64,000 bases of DNA from Cryobacterium glaciale (GTDB lineage: Bacteria > Actinomycetota > Actinomycetes > Actinomycetales > Microbacteriaceae). The position numbers and the translations under genes were made by a program. The DNA lies in contig NZ_SOEY01000019.1 in NCBI RefSeq assembly GCF_004402535.1, forward strand, positions 62,001-126,000, given 5' to 3'. The notes below the pieces were generated by a model that saw only the letters and a program-made list of their open reading frames with translations, did not search any database and was not told the DNA's origin. Of this stretch, positions 34,887-43,465 are shown one piece after another (positions within the stretch are counted from its first letter, which is position 1; each line of letters begins with the position of its first letter).

Positions 34887-35944
34887 CGTCGCCCCATGAC
34901 CCGGTCGACGCCGTCGAGGATGCGGTCAAGGTCGGGCAGGTGGTGGCTTTCGAGCTTGGCCGGCGGGTAGGGCACGTCGAAGCCGGTCACCCGTACCGGC
35001 GCGGATTCCAGGTAGCTGAAGCAGCGTTCGGTGACGGTCGCGATGATCTCGCCGCCGAGACCACCCGACTGGGCCGCCTCGTGCGTCACGACCAGACGCC
35101 CGGTCTTACGAACGGATGCCTCCACCACCGCGTAGTCCACCGGTGACAGCGAGCGCAGGTCGATGACCTCAATCGACACGCCCTCGTCCAAGGCGGCGAG
35201 CGCCGCGTCGCGCGCCGTGGACAGGAGCGCACCGTAGGCGAGGAGCGTGACGTCCGTTCCTGGACACACGACGACGGCCTGGTCCATCGGGGCACCCAGC
35301 TCGGGCACGACCTCGCCCTTCACGTGGTAGCGACGCTTGGGCTCGAAGTAGAGCACCGGGTCATCGCTCGCGATGGCCTGCCGGATGAGACTGTAGGCAT
35401 CCTGCGCGTTGGAGACGGCGATCACGCGTAGGCCGGAGGTGTGGGTGAAGTACGCCTCCGGTGATTCGGAGTGGTGTTCGGCCGCTCCGATGCCGCCGCC
35501 GAACGGCACTCGGATGGTGATCGGCATGCGCACGGCGCCCTGGGTGCGGTAGTGGAATTTGGCGACCTGGCTGACGATCTGGTCGAAGCCGGGAAAGATG
35601 AAGCCGTCGAACTGGATCTCGCAGACCGGCCGGTAGCCGCGGTAGGCGAGGCCGACCGCGGTGCCGATGATGGCGGATTCGGCGAGCGGCGTGTCGATGA
35701 CCCGGCGAGCGCCGAACTGGGCGAGCAGGTCGCTCGTCACCCGAAAGACACCGCCGAGGGCTCCGATGTCTTCGCCGAGCAGCACGACCTTGGGGTCGTC
35801 GAGCATGGCCTGGCGCAGGCCCTCGTTGATGGCCTTGCCCATGGTAAGGGTTTTCGTCTCGCTGAGCGGGGTGGGAGTCGGCGCGGTGAGGCCGGGAACG
35901 GTCGACACCGTGGCTGGGGTCATCAGGGTGGTCATGGTCATCAC
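34883..35944 (-). CDS. bkdB: Branched-chain 2-oxo acid dehydrogenase E1 beta subunit
   Basis: ~353 residues. Transketolase-like pyrimidine domain and C-terminal transketolase domain: MGKAINEGLRQAMLDDPKVVLLGEDIG, GFRVIDTPLAES-type sequence, PFGGGIGAAEHHSESPEAYFTHTSGL, THEAAQSGGLGGEI. The start is ambiguous: GTG 35944 overlaps the bkdA stop as GTGA, and ATGs at 35941 and 35935 follow; AAAGG lies just upstream. The Thr/Pro-rich first 30 residues are variable in the family. Confidence 0.92.
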   Translation of the reverse strand: MMTMTTLMTPATVSTVPGLTAPTPTPLSETKTLTMGKAINEGLRQAMLDDPKVVLLGEDIGALGGVFRVTSDLLAQFGARRVIDTPLAESAIIGTAVGLAYRGYRPVCEIQFDGFIFPGFDQIVSQVAKFHYRTQGAVRMPITIRVPFGGGIGAAEHHSESPEAYFTHTSGLRVIAVSNAQDAYSLIRQAIASDDPVLYFEPKRRYHVKGEVVPELGAPMDQAVVVCPGTDVTLLAYGALLSTARDAALAALDEGVSIEVIDLRSLSPVDYAVVEASVRKTGRLVVTHEAAQSGGLGGEIIATVTERCFSYLESAPVRVTGFDVPYPPAKLESHHLPDLDRILDGVDRVMGRR

Positions 35945-37056
35945 GCCTTTCCGTTCTGTTCTAAACCGCTCTGTCCTGCGCCGCCGAAGCTCGTGAGATA
36001 CCCGGCGTAGTCGGTGCGCTGGCGTTCGAGGGTGGCGTTGGGGGTGACGTAGACGTGGTCGAACACGCTCAGCGGCTCGGGGTCCGGCATGCCGATACAG
36101 CCGGCGCGCAGTTCGGCGGCCGCATCGTCGGCGAGAGCCTGGGTGGCCGCCTCGGAGTCGGGGGTGATCTCCCCCAGCGTCGTCAGCAGCCGGTGCAGGC
36201 GCAGCAGGGGGTCACGCGTCTTCCACTCGGCGAGTTCGGCCGGGTCGCGGTAGCGGGTGGGGTCATCCGCTGTGGTGTGCGGCCCCATGCGATAGGTGAC
36301 GGCTTCGATGAAGGTGGGGCCGCCGCCGGTGCGGGCTCGGTCGAGGGCGATGCGGGTGGCTGCCATGACCGCGATCACGTCGTTGCCATCGATGCGCAGG
36401 CTCGGGATGCCGAAACCCGGCGCGCGATCGGCGATGTTGCGGTGCGCCTGCACCCCGACCGGTTCGGAGATGGCCCACTGGTTGTTCTGGCAGAAGAAGA
36501 CCACCGGCGCCTGGAAGCTCGCCGCGAAGACCATGGCCTCGTTGACGTCGCCCTGGCTGGTGGCGCCGTCACCGAAGTAGGTGATGGCGACGGAGTCGAC
36601 CTCGTCGCGCTGGGCACCGAGGGCCCAGCCGGTGGCGTGCAGGGTCTGCGCGCCGATGATGATTGCCGGGGTGGCCATATTGACCGTGTACGGGTCCCAG
36701 CCGGACTGGGCGTTGCCGCGCCAGACCTTGACGATGTCGGTGAGGTTCACGCCTCGGCAGTAGGCGACCGCGTTCTCGCGGTAGCTCGGAAAGATGAAGT
36801 CGTCACTGCGCAGGGAGCGGGCGGAACCGACCTGCGCGGCTTCCTGGCCGAGCAGCGGCGGCCACAGGCCGAGTTCGCCCTGGCGTTGCAGGGCGGTCGC
36901 CTCGGTGTCGATGCGGCGCACCACGACCATGTCGCGGTACAGCGCGAGCAGGGCCGGGCCATCGAGGTCTTCGACCCACGGGTCGAATTCGCAGGCCGGT
37001 ATCCGCTCGCCGCCGAGCGAGAGGAGTTGCACCGGCTGAGACGAGAAATCAATCAT
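35941..37056 (-). CDS. bkdA: Branched-chain 2-oxo acid dehydrogenase E1 alpha subunit
   Basis: 371 residues. ThDP-binding motif GDGATSQGDVNEAM ... QNNQWAIS, plus RRIDTEATALQRQGELGLWPPLLGQEAAQVGSA (in parts) and YRMGPHTTADDPTRYRD, the latter typical of branched-chain E1 alpha. Decarboxylates 2-oxo acids and acylates the E2 lipoyl group. First gene of bkdABC; TTGTGC-17 bp-TAGGCT upstream on the minus strand is a weak promoter candidate. Divergent from the Lrp gene. Confidence 0.93.
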   Translation of the reverse strand: MIDFSSQPVQLLSLGGERIPACEFDPWVEDLDGPALLALYRDMVVVRRIDTEATALQRQGELGLWPPLLGQEAAQVGSARSLRSDDFIFPSYRENAVAYCRGVNLTDIVKVWRGNAQSGWDPYTVNMATPAIIIGAQTLHATGWALGAQRDEVDSVAITYFGDGATSQGDVNEAMVFAASFQAPVVFFCQNNQWAISEPVGVQAHRNIADRAPGFGIPSLRIDGNDVIAVMAATRIALDRARTGGGPTFIEAVTYRMGPHTTADDPTRYRDPAELAEWKTRDPLLRLHRLLTTLGEITPDSEAATQALADDAAAELRAGCIGMPDPEPLSVFDHVYVTPNATLERQRTDYAGYLTSFGGAGQSGLEQNGKA

Positions 37057-37187
37057 GGGTCGCTCCGAGCGTCATTGCTAAAGTTGACGTGAGCCTATGT
37101 CGACCCGACAGGGAGCACAACCACTTCCAAAAATAGTGAGCAGAGTGCCCTATTCAGGCGCGGCAGACCGTGTTAATGTTTTGCACT

Positions 37188-37652
37188 ATGTACAGCCTTG
37201 ACAAGACCGACACAAAGCTCCTCCAGGCGCTCTCCGCCGACCCGCGCAGCACATTCGTCGCGCTCGCCGACACGCTGGGTCTATCCCGCAATACCGTGCA
37301 GGCCCGGATGAAGCGATTGGAAGATTCCGGAGCCTTTCTCGGCTTCGATCGCCGCATCAATCCGGCCGCGCTCGGCTACCCGCTGACCGCCTTCATCGAG
37401 GTGCACGTGCAGCAGAAAAGGCTCGCCCAGATCGTCATCGACCTCGCGTTGATCCCCGAGATCGTGCAGGCGCACGGCATGAGCGGGCAGGCTGACCTGC
37501 TCGTGCGGGTGGTCTGCACGGATGCCGCCGATCTATTCCGTATCGACGGAACGATCCTCGCCTGCGACGGGGTCGAACGCACCGAGACCTCGCTCGCGAT
37601 GGGCGAGGTCATCCCCTATCGCCTCACGCCGTTGCTCGACCGCCGCGGGTAG
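37188..37652 (+). CDS. Lrp/AsnC family regulator
   Basis: 154 residues. N-terminal HTH (LDKTDTKLLQALSADPRSTFV, LGLSRNTVQARMKRLE) and C-terminal RAM effector domain (FIEVHVQQKRLAQIV, GQADLLVRVVC). Divergent from bkdABC, whose substrates are Leu/Ile/Val-derived, so it probably senses branched-chain amino acids or keto acids. ATG 37188 lacks a Shine-Dalgarno, and TTAATGTT lies ~10 bp upstream, suggesting a leaderless or near-leaderless transcript. Confidence 0.92.
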   Translation: MYSLDKTDTKLLQALSADPRSTFVALADTLGLSRNTVQARMKRLEDSGAFLGFDRRINPAALGYPLTAFIEVHVQQKRLAQIVIDLALIPEIVQAHGMSGQADLLVRVVCTDAADLFRIDGTILACDGVERTETSLAMGEVIPYRLTPLLDRRG

Positions 37653-37662
37653 CCGGATCTAT

Positions 37663-37695
37663 TTGCTAAATTCTTCATATAGTTATATAAAGAAG
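37663..37695 (+). promoter_or_regulatory. Promoter with overlapping palindrome for the hydrogenase-like operon
   Basis: TTGCTA (37663-37668), 17-bp spacer, TATAAA (37686-37691): a good housekeeping promoter in an AT-rich island rare for this genome. A 24-bp palindrome (37671-37694; arms TTCTTCATATA and TATATAAAGAA, one mismatched pair, GT centre) covers spacer and -10, an ideal repressor site. ArsR-type operators often have this AT-rich dyad form, and an arsR gene adjoins the operon's far end. Predicted leader about 137 nt. Confidence 0.7.
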
Positions 37696-37805
37696 TAATG
37701 AAGTTATTTGCGCTGGTAGTCTTGCACTCAACCAGACGCACCGCAGAATCCGTCGCCTGCCCAACACCTTCGACTTTCGCGCTCCCCACAGAAGGCACCA
37801 GCTTC

Positions 37806-37838
37806 GTGAACATGCATGCACACCGGGGACTCGTATGA
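37806..37838 (+). CDS. Possible 10-codon leader ORF
   Basis: GTG AAC ATG CAT ... GTA TGA encodes MNMHAHRGLV and ends in TGA that overlaps the small-subunit ATG (ATGA). AGAAGG lies 10 bp before the GTG. It may couple translation into the operon; it may equally be chance, since it is very short. Confidence 0.3.
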   Translation: MNMHAHRGLV

Positions 37839-38320
37839 GTTTCCTGCGATTGGCCACGCTCATTCGTCACGGCGCGCGCATCGCCGAACCGGCACCGCCC
37901 GCACCACCGTTGTTGGCCGGAGCCGAGGTCTTCGGCGGCAGTGTGCAGGTGCGCTTCATCAACGCCGGCGGCTGCAATGACTGTGCCCTCGAAGTGTCGG
38001 CCGCCTTCGGACCGGTCTACGACGTGGAACGCTATGGCGCCCGCCTGGTTCCCTCGCCCCGGCACGCCGACGTGCTCCTCATCGTCGGCAGCGTCACTCG
38101 CAACATGGCCGAGCCGCTGCGCCGCACGATCGAGGCCACCCCGACCCCCCGGTTCGTGATCGCCGTCGGTGACTGCGCCCTGCACGGCGGCGCCTTCCGC
38201 GACGGCTACGGCATCATGGGGCCGGTGTCCGACTTCGTGCACGTCGACATCGAGGTTCCGGGGAGTCCGCCGGAACCGGCCGATATCGTGCGGGCGCTGC
38301 GCCGGATGACCGGCCGATGA
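37835..38320 (+). CDS. Hydrogenase-4/NuoB-like small subunit with incomplete cluster ligands
   Basis: 161 residues, homologous to HyfI/HycG/NuoB. Cys47 and Cys50 (GGCNDCALEV) and Cys114 (VGDCALHGG) match three of the four ligands of the proximal [4Fe-4S] cluster; the fourth, normally VPGCPP, is VPGSPP with Ser144 (codon AGT). The remaining fold signature, IVGSVTRNM and VDIEVPGSPPEPADIV, is intact. First gene of a six-gene operon; overlaps the next start as ATGA. A role in electron transfer is doubtful unless Ser acts as ligand. Confidence 0.9.
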   Translation: MSFLRLATLIRHGARIAEPAPPAPPLLAGAEVFGGSVQVRFINAGGCNDCALEVSAAFGPVYDVERYGARLVPSPRHADVLLIVGSVTRNMAEPLRRTIEATPTPRFVIAVGDCALHGGAFRDGYGIMGPVSDFVHVDIEVPGSPPEPADIVRALRRMTGR

Positions 38321-40395
38321 CCGGCATCGGAGTCGGCCTGCTCCTGCACACCCAGACCGGAACGGGCCACCTACTGCAAACCGGCATCGGAGCCGGTCTG
38401 CTCCTGCAACTGGGCCTCGGCGCGCTGGCCGTCGTGAGCGCCCTCCTGGCGGCACCGTCCCTGCGGTCGCGGGCGGGGGGTATCCTCTGCACCCTCATCG
38501 CCGTGACCGGCTTTGCCACCGGCCTCGCCGCCCTGCTCGGTGCCACCGGAGGTCTGCTCATTCCGATCGCCCTGCCGATGGACCCGCTCCTGCTGGCCCC
38601 CGACCGCCTCGGCGGCCTGTTCATGCTCATCGTCTCCGGCGTCGGCATCCTCGTCTCGCTCTACTCGATGGGCTCCACTCGCGGGCCCGACGCGAGCCGC
38701 ACCGCCTGGGTCGCCATGCCGGTGTTCCTCGTGGGCATGCAGCTCGTACCGGCCGCCACAGACTCGGTCTCATTCCTGCTGGCCTGGGAGATCATGACCC
38801 TCGGCTCCACCGTGCTGCTGCTGGCCGACCATGCCAGCCGCGCCACCGTCGCCTCCGCCGGCATCTGGTACTCGGCCATGTCGCAGTTGAGTTTCTTCTT
38901 CATCCTCGCCGGATTCGCCGTGCTCGCCGCAGCGTCGGGCGGAACCAGCTTCACCAACCTGCAGGCCATCGAACCCGGCTCCTGGGCGGCGAATGTGGCC
39001 TTTGTGCTCTTTTTGCTCGGTTTCGGCGGCAAGGCCGAACTCGTGCCGCTGCACGTGTGGGTGCCCCGGGTGCTGCCCGAAGCGCCCAGCCACGTCTCGG
39101 CCGCGATGAGCGGCGCCATGGTCAAGATCGGCGTGTACGGCGGCCTGCTCGTCTGCGTGCGCCTGCTGCCGGACGGCCCGGCCTGGTGGGGCATCGCGAT
39201 CATGCTGGTCGGCGGCGCCTCCGCTCTCTACGGCATCCTGCAGGCCTCCGTGTCGAGCGATCTCAAGGTACTGCTCGCCTATTCGACGACCGAGAACATG
39301 GGTCTGGTCTTTCTCGGACTCGGAGCGAGCATGCTGCTGCGTGGTTACGACGCGCAAGCGGCAGCGGATGCCGCCCTCGTCGCAGCCCTGCTGCTCGCCG
39401 TCAGCCACGCCGCGTTCAAATCCACCCTGTTCCTCGGCGCCGGCGCGATCATCCACGCCACCGGGGAACGCAACCTGGACCGCCTCGGCGGGCTCGGTGC
39501 CCGCATGCCCGTGACCGCCGCCGCGTTCGGCATCGCAAGCCTCGGCGCCGCCGCCATCCCGATTACGAGCGGCTTCGTCGCCGAGTGGATGCTGCTGCAG
39601 TCACTCATCCACGGCGGTCGTCTCGACGGTGCGGTCGTCTCGGTCGCGGCATCCGTTGCCATGCCCCTCGCCGTCGCCGTGATCGCTCTCACCGCCGGCC
39701 TCGCCCTGCTCACCTTCGTCAAGGCCTACGGCATCGCCTTTCTCGCCCGCCCGCGCAGCAGTGCCGCAGCGGATGCCCGCGAGGTCTCGCCGCTCATGCA
39801 GCTGGCCCTCGTCCTCGGCGCGCTTTTCGTGCTCGCCCTGGGGCTGCTCCCCGGGCCGGTCGCCGCGCTCGTGGCGCACACGGTCAGCCCGAGCCCGACG
39901 GCCGCGGTCCAGGCGGTCGGCCTCGGCGGGGTGTCGCTGCCGGGCATCGGCGCGGTACTCGACCCGATCATGCTCGTCATACTGTCAGCCCTCGTCGCCA
40001 TCCCGGTGATCGTGTCGATCATCGTGTCGGCCCGTCGGCATCCGCACCGCACCATCGACCTGCCCTGGGGCGGCGGCGGCTCCCGGGCGCGGCCGCGCAT
40101 GCAGTACACCGCGACCTCCTACGCCGAACCGCTCGTTCGGGTCTTCGACGACGTGCTCAAGCCGTCGCGCGACGTGCAGGTCACCCATGTGGCCGAGTCG
40201 CGCTACCTGGTGGAACGGGTGCAGGTGGAACAACGCGTTTCTGACGTCTTCGAAACCCGACTGTACCGGCCCGTGCTCAACCTGTTCCAACGTTATGGAA
40301 TCGTCGTGCGGCATGTCGCCAACGGCAGCATCCATCGGTACCTGTCCTACTCTTTCGTCGCTCTTCTGATCGTGCTGATTGTGGTCTCGCTATGA
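38317..40395 (+). CDS. HyfB/NuoL-like antiporter subunit
   Basis: 692 residues, about 14-16 membrane helices. Proton-conducting membrane transporter family motifs: AWEIMTLGSTVLLL, GFGGKAELVPLHVWVPRVLPEAPSHVSAAMSGAMVKIG (in parts) and LAYSTTENMGL. A hydrophilic C-terminal stretch (~560-680) precedes a last helix. The N-terminus contains a 29-bp direct repeat (38320-38348 and 38380-38408, 60-bp period), producing TGIGVGLLLHTQ and TGIGAGLLLQLG; a start within it cannot be excluded. Coupled to both neighbours by ATGA overlaps. Confidence 0.92.
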   Translation: MTGIGVGLLLHTQTGTGHLLQTGIGAGLLLQLGLGALAVVSALLAAPSLRSRAGGILCTLIAVTGFATGLAALLGATGGLLIPIALPMDPLLLAPDRLGGLFMLIVSGVGILVSLYSMGSTRGPDASRTAWVAMPVFLVGMQLVPAATDSVSFLLAWEIMTLGSTVLLLADHASRATVASAGIWYSAMSQLSFFFILAGFAVLAAASGGTSFTNLQAIEPGSWAANVAFVLFLLGFGGKAELVPLHVWVPRVLPEAPSHVSAAMSGAMVKIGVYGGLLVCVRLLPDGPAWWGIAIMLVGGASALYGILQASVSSDLKVLLAYSTTENMGLVFLGLGASMLLRGYDAQAAADAALVAALLLAVSHAAFKSTLFLGAGAIIHATGERNLDRLGGLGARMPVTAAAFGIASLGAAAIPITSGFVAEWMLLQSLIHGGRLDGAVVSVAASVAMPLAVAVIALTAGLALLTFVKAYGIAFLARPRSSAAADAREVSPLMQLALVLGALFVLALGLLPGPVAALVAHTVSPSPTAAVQAVGLGGVSLPGIGAVLDPIMLVILSALVAIPVIVSIIVSARRHPHRTIDLPWGGGGSRARPRMQYTATSYAEPLVRVFDDVLKPSRDVQVTHVAESRYLVERVQVEQRVSDVFETRLYRPVLNLFQRYGIVVRHVANGSIHRYLSYSFVALLIVLIVVSL

Positions 40396-41345
40396 ACGCC
40401 GCTTCGAGCGCCATCATCATCGCCTTCGTGCAGGTCGTGCTGTTCGTCTTCCTCGCCCCGCTGCTCATGGGTGTGATCCGCCAGGTGCGGGCCACCATCG
40501 AGGGTCGCGCCGGCGCCGGAATCTGGCAGCCGTGGCGTGACGTGCGCAAGCTGCTCGCCAAAGACCCGGTGCGCGCCGAAGGCAGCAGTTGGATGCTCAA
40601 GGCCGGGCCGGTCGCCCTGATGGTCTCGAGCCTGCTGCTCTGCGTGCTCCTGCCGCTCGTGGGAACCATCCCGTTCCCGTCCATTCCGAGCGACCTGTTC
40701 GTCATCGTCTCGGTCATGCTCATCGGCGTGGTCGCGCTCGCGCTGGTCGGGCTGGACGGCGGCACAGCGTTCGGCGGCATGGGTTCCAGCCGGCACATGA
40801 CCGTCGCCGCACTCGTCGAACCGACCCTGCTGCTCGCGGTCTACGCCCTGTCGATCCCGGCCCAAACGAGCACCATCTCGGCCATCGTCGAAACCCGGCT
40901 GTTCTCCCCTGCGGTCATCATCTCTCCGGTCAGCGTGCTCGCCCTCGTGGCCCTGTCGATCGCGATCATGGCCGAAACCGCTCGGCTGCCCGTCGACAAT
41001 CCGGGCACCCACCTCGAACTGACCATGCTGCACGAGGCGATGACTCTCGAAGCGAGCGGCCGCGACCTGGCCTGGCTCGAAGTCGGCTCCTGGCTGAAAC
41101 TGGCCGCCCTGCTCGGCCTGGTCAGCAACCTGGTCGTACCGTGGGGTGTCGTCACCGATTTCAGCGCCCTCGGTCTCGCGATCGGCGTTGTCAGCATCGC
41201 CGTCAAGGTACTCGTGCTCGGTGTTCTGCTCAGTGTCGGCGAGATCTTTTTGGCCAAGGTGCGCCTGTTCCAGGTGCCCGAGCTGCTCGCCGGTTCCTTT
41301 GCCCTCGCCTTCCTGGCCGTCACCGCCTCCTACCTGGTCGCCTGA
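40392..41345 (+). CDS. HyfC/HycD/NuoH-like membrane subunit
   Basis: 317 residues, about eight helices. Respiratory-chain NADH dehydrogenase subunit 1 signature AETARLPVDNPGTHLELTMLHEAM plus GIWQPWRDVRKLLAKD. In related complexes this subunit joins the peripheral arm to the antiporter-like subunits and holds part of the ion path; conserved acidic residues are kept. Starts ATGA-overlapping with the HyfB-like gene. Confidence 0.93.
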   Translation: MNAASSAIIIAFVQVVLFVFLAPLLMGVIRQVRATIEGRAGAGIWQPWRDVRKLLAKDPVRAEGSSWMLKAGPVALMVSSLLLCVLLPLVGTIPFPSIPSDLFVIVSVMLIGVVALALVGLDGGTAFGGMGSSRHMTVAALVEPTLLLAVYALSIPAQTSTISAIVETRLFSPAVIISPVSVLALVALSIAIMAETARLPVDNPGTHLELTMLHEAMTLEASGRDLAWLEVGSWLKLAALLGLVSNLVVPWGVVTDFSALGLAIGVVSIAVKVLVLGVLLSVGEIFLAKVRLFQVPELLAGSFALAFLAVTASYLVA

Positions 41346-41357
41346 GGAGCATCCGTC

Positions 41358-42017
41358 GTGTTTGAAACTTTCTATCCCCAGCTGATCGGCCTCTGCACCG
41401 GCGCCCTGCTACTCACGAGCGCCCTCATGGTCTGGCGCCATTCCCTGCTCGCGTCCATTCGGCTGCTCGCCCTGCAGGGCATGGCCCTCGCCGCGCTCGT
41501 CGCGGTGATCGGCATCGCCGAGGGCGAGCCGGAGCTCGTGCTCGTGTCGCTGCTGATTCTTTCGGTGAAGGGCGTCGGCCTGCCCTGGGTGCTCGCGCAC
41601 CAGTCCAAGGCTTCGATCAAGCAGATCCAGGAATCGCCCCGGCTCAACCCGACCGCCGCGCTGCTCGCCGTCACCCTGCTGACCATCCTCAGCTACGTCG
41701 TGGTCAGCCGCGTCTTCGGCCTCGGCGACACGACGACCGGTCATGCCGCACCAATCGGCCTGGCCATGGTGCTGATCGGCTTTCTCCTGCTGATCAGCCG
41801 GCGGCGGGCGCGCTCCCAGCTCATCGGCTTTCTGCTGCTCGACAATGGCATCGCCACCCTCGCGTTCCTGACCAGCGGCGGCGTGCCGATCCTGCTGGAG
41901 TTCGCGGTCTCCCTCGACGTGCTGCTGGTCGTGCTCATCCTGCACGTTTTCGCCGGCCGTATGCGCACCAAGTTCGGCGGCACGGCCGTCGATCAGCTCA
42001 GAGAGTTGCACGACTGA
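41358..42017 (+). CDS. HyfE/NuoK-like membrane subunit
   Basis: 219 residues, six or more helices, matching HyfE (Rv0085/HycP-like). Motifs: LLALQGMALAALVAVIG, LVLVSLLILSVKGVGLPWVL, LIGFLLLDNGIATLAFL. Start GTG 41358 has TGAGGAG 8 bp upstream. Stop overlaps the next ATG (TGATG). Confidence 0.92.
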   Translation: MFETFYPQLIGLCTGALLLTSALMVWRHSLLASIRLLALQGMALAALVAVIGIAEGEPELVLVSLLILSVKGVGLPWVLAHQSKASIKQIQESPRLNPTAALLAVTLLTILSYVVVSRVFGLGDTTTGHAAPIGLAMVLIGFLLLISRRRARSQLIGFLLLDNGIATLAFLTSGGVPILLEFAVSLDVLLVVLILHVFAGRMRTKFGGTAVDQLRELHD

Positions 42018-43465
42018 TGTCATTCGTACTGTGGATTCCCCTGGTCGGCCCGCTCGTCTTCGCCGGTCTCAGCCTGCTGCTTGGCGGCTCGGCGCTGCGC
42101 CGCTTTGTCGGCGTCGCCGCGTCGAGCGCCGTGCTCGTTTCGGGGCTGCTTCTGGTCAGCGCGGTGCTGGGCGGCTCCGTTCCCGACAGCGGCGGCGGCA
42201 TGCTGCGCGCCGACGCCCTCTCCGCCTACATGCTCAGCGTCGTCGGAGCGGTCGGGCTCATCTCCACCTGGGGCGGCCTGAGCAGCGCGGCGTCGAGCCG
42301 CACCAAGGACGCCGCCGGCTACGAGGCTCTCATCGCCCTGTTCCTGGCCGCGATGTCCCTCGCGGTGCTGGCCGACAGCATCGGCCTGATGTGGGCTGCC
42401 GTCGAGGCCACGACCATCGCCACCGCATTCCTGGTCGGCCACCACCGCACCCGCCGGTCCCTCGAAGCGGCCTGGAAATACGTCATCCTCGGCTCGGTCG
42501 GAGTCGCGATCGCGCTGCTGGGTATCGTGCTGATCTACGCTGCCTCGGTCGGCACCGACACCCCGACCCTGTCCTGGGTGCTCCTGAGCCAATCCACACG
42601 AGGCCTCGACCCGGCCCTCATCACCGCCGGCGGAGCCCTCGCCGTACTCGGTTTCGCCACAAAGTCGGGCCTCGCGCCGATGCACAGCTGGCTGCCGGAT
42701 GCCCACAGCCAGGCCCCAGCCCCGGTCTCCGGCCTCATGTCGGGCGTTCTGCTCTCGGTCGCGCTCTACGCCATCCTGCGCATCCAGTCCATCACCAACC
42801 TCGTGATCGGTCCGGAGTTTCTGCGCACCATGCTCAGCATCGGCGGCCTGCTCTCCCTACTCGTGGCCGCCTCGCTGCTCATTCGCCAACGCGACTACAA
42901 GCGGATGCTCGCCTACTCCAGCATCGAACACATGGGCCTGATGGCGATCGGGGTGGCGATCGGCCCGGCCGCGCTCCCCTCGGTGCTGCTATACATTCTC
43001 GGCCACGGCCTGATCAAGGCAACCCTGTTCGTGATCTCTGGTCGTATTCTCAAGGTCGAGGGCACCCCGGTGATCTCCGATGTCCGCGCCCTGCTGGTGC
43101 GACGGCCCGGCCTCGCGGTGCCGTGGCTGATCGCCATGGCCGCCATCGTCGGCTTTCCTCCGTTCAGCATCTTCTTCTCGGAGGTCGGAATCATCATGGC
43201 CGGCTGGTCGGTGGGCCTCGGCGGCGTCGTCGGAGCAGCCCTCGTACTGCTGCTGGTAATCTTCGCCGCGTTCACCCGCCTGACCGTGCAGATGACCATC
43301 GGCGCTCCCCCGGACGGCGCCGCGTTCACACCCGACTACTCGTCTCACGGCCCCCGCCTGCCGATCATCCTGGCCCTGGCCACGACAGCGACGGTCGCAT
43401 TCGTGGCCGAACCGGTCGGCACTCTGCTGCTGCAGGCCACAGCCGTTCTGGGAGGTACCAACTGA
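42017..43465 (+). CDS. HyfF/NuoM-N-like antiporter subunit
   Basis: 482 residues, about 14 helices. Proton_antipo_M motifs: WAAVEATTIATAFLVGHH, GFATKSGLAPMHSWLPDAHSQAPAPVSGLMSGVLL (in parts), LAYSSIEHMGL, LGHGLIKATLFVISG, and GFPPFSIFFSE, including the conserved Glu, Lys and His residues of ion-translocating subunits. With the HyfB-like protein it gives the complex two antiporter-type units. Stop overlaps the large-subunit ATG as TGATG. Confidence 0.94.
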   Translation: MSFVLWIPLVGPLVFAGLSLLLGGSALRRFVGVAASSAVLVSGLLLVSAVLGGSVPDSGGGMLRADALSAYMLSVVGAVGLISTWGGLSSAASSRTKDAAGYEALIALFLAAMSLAVLADSIGLMWAAVEATTIATAFLVGHHRTRRSLEAAWKYVILGSVGVAIALLGIVLIYAASVGTDTPTLSWVLLSQSTRGLDPALITAGGALAVLGFATKSGLAPMHSWLPDAHSQAPAPVSGLMSGVLLSVALYAILRIQSITNLVIGPEFLRTMLSIGGLLSLLVAASLLIRQRDYKRMLAYSSIEHMGLMAIGVAIGPAALPSVLLYILGHGLIKATLFVISGRILKVEGTPVISDVRALLVRRPGLAVPWLIAMAAIVGFPPFSIFFSEVGIIMAGWSVGLGGVVGAALVLLLVIFAAFTRLTVQMTIGAPPDGAAFTPDYSSHGPRLPIILALATTATVAFVAEPVGTLLLQATAVLGGTN

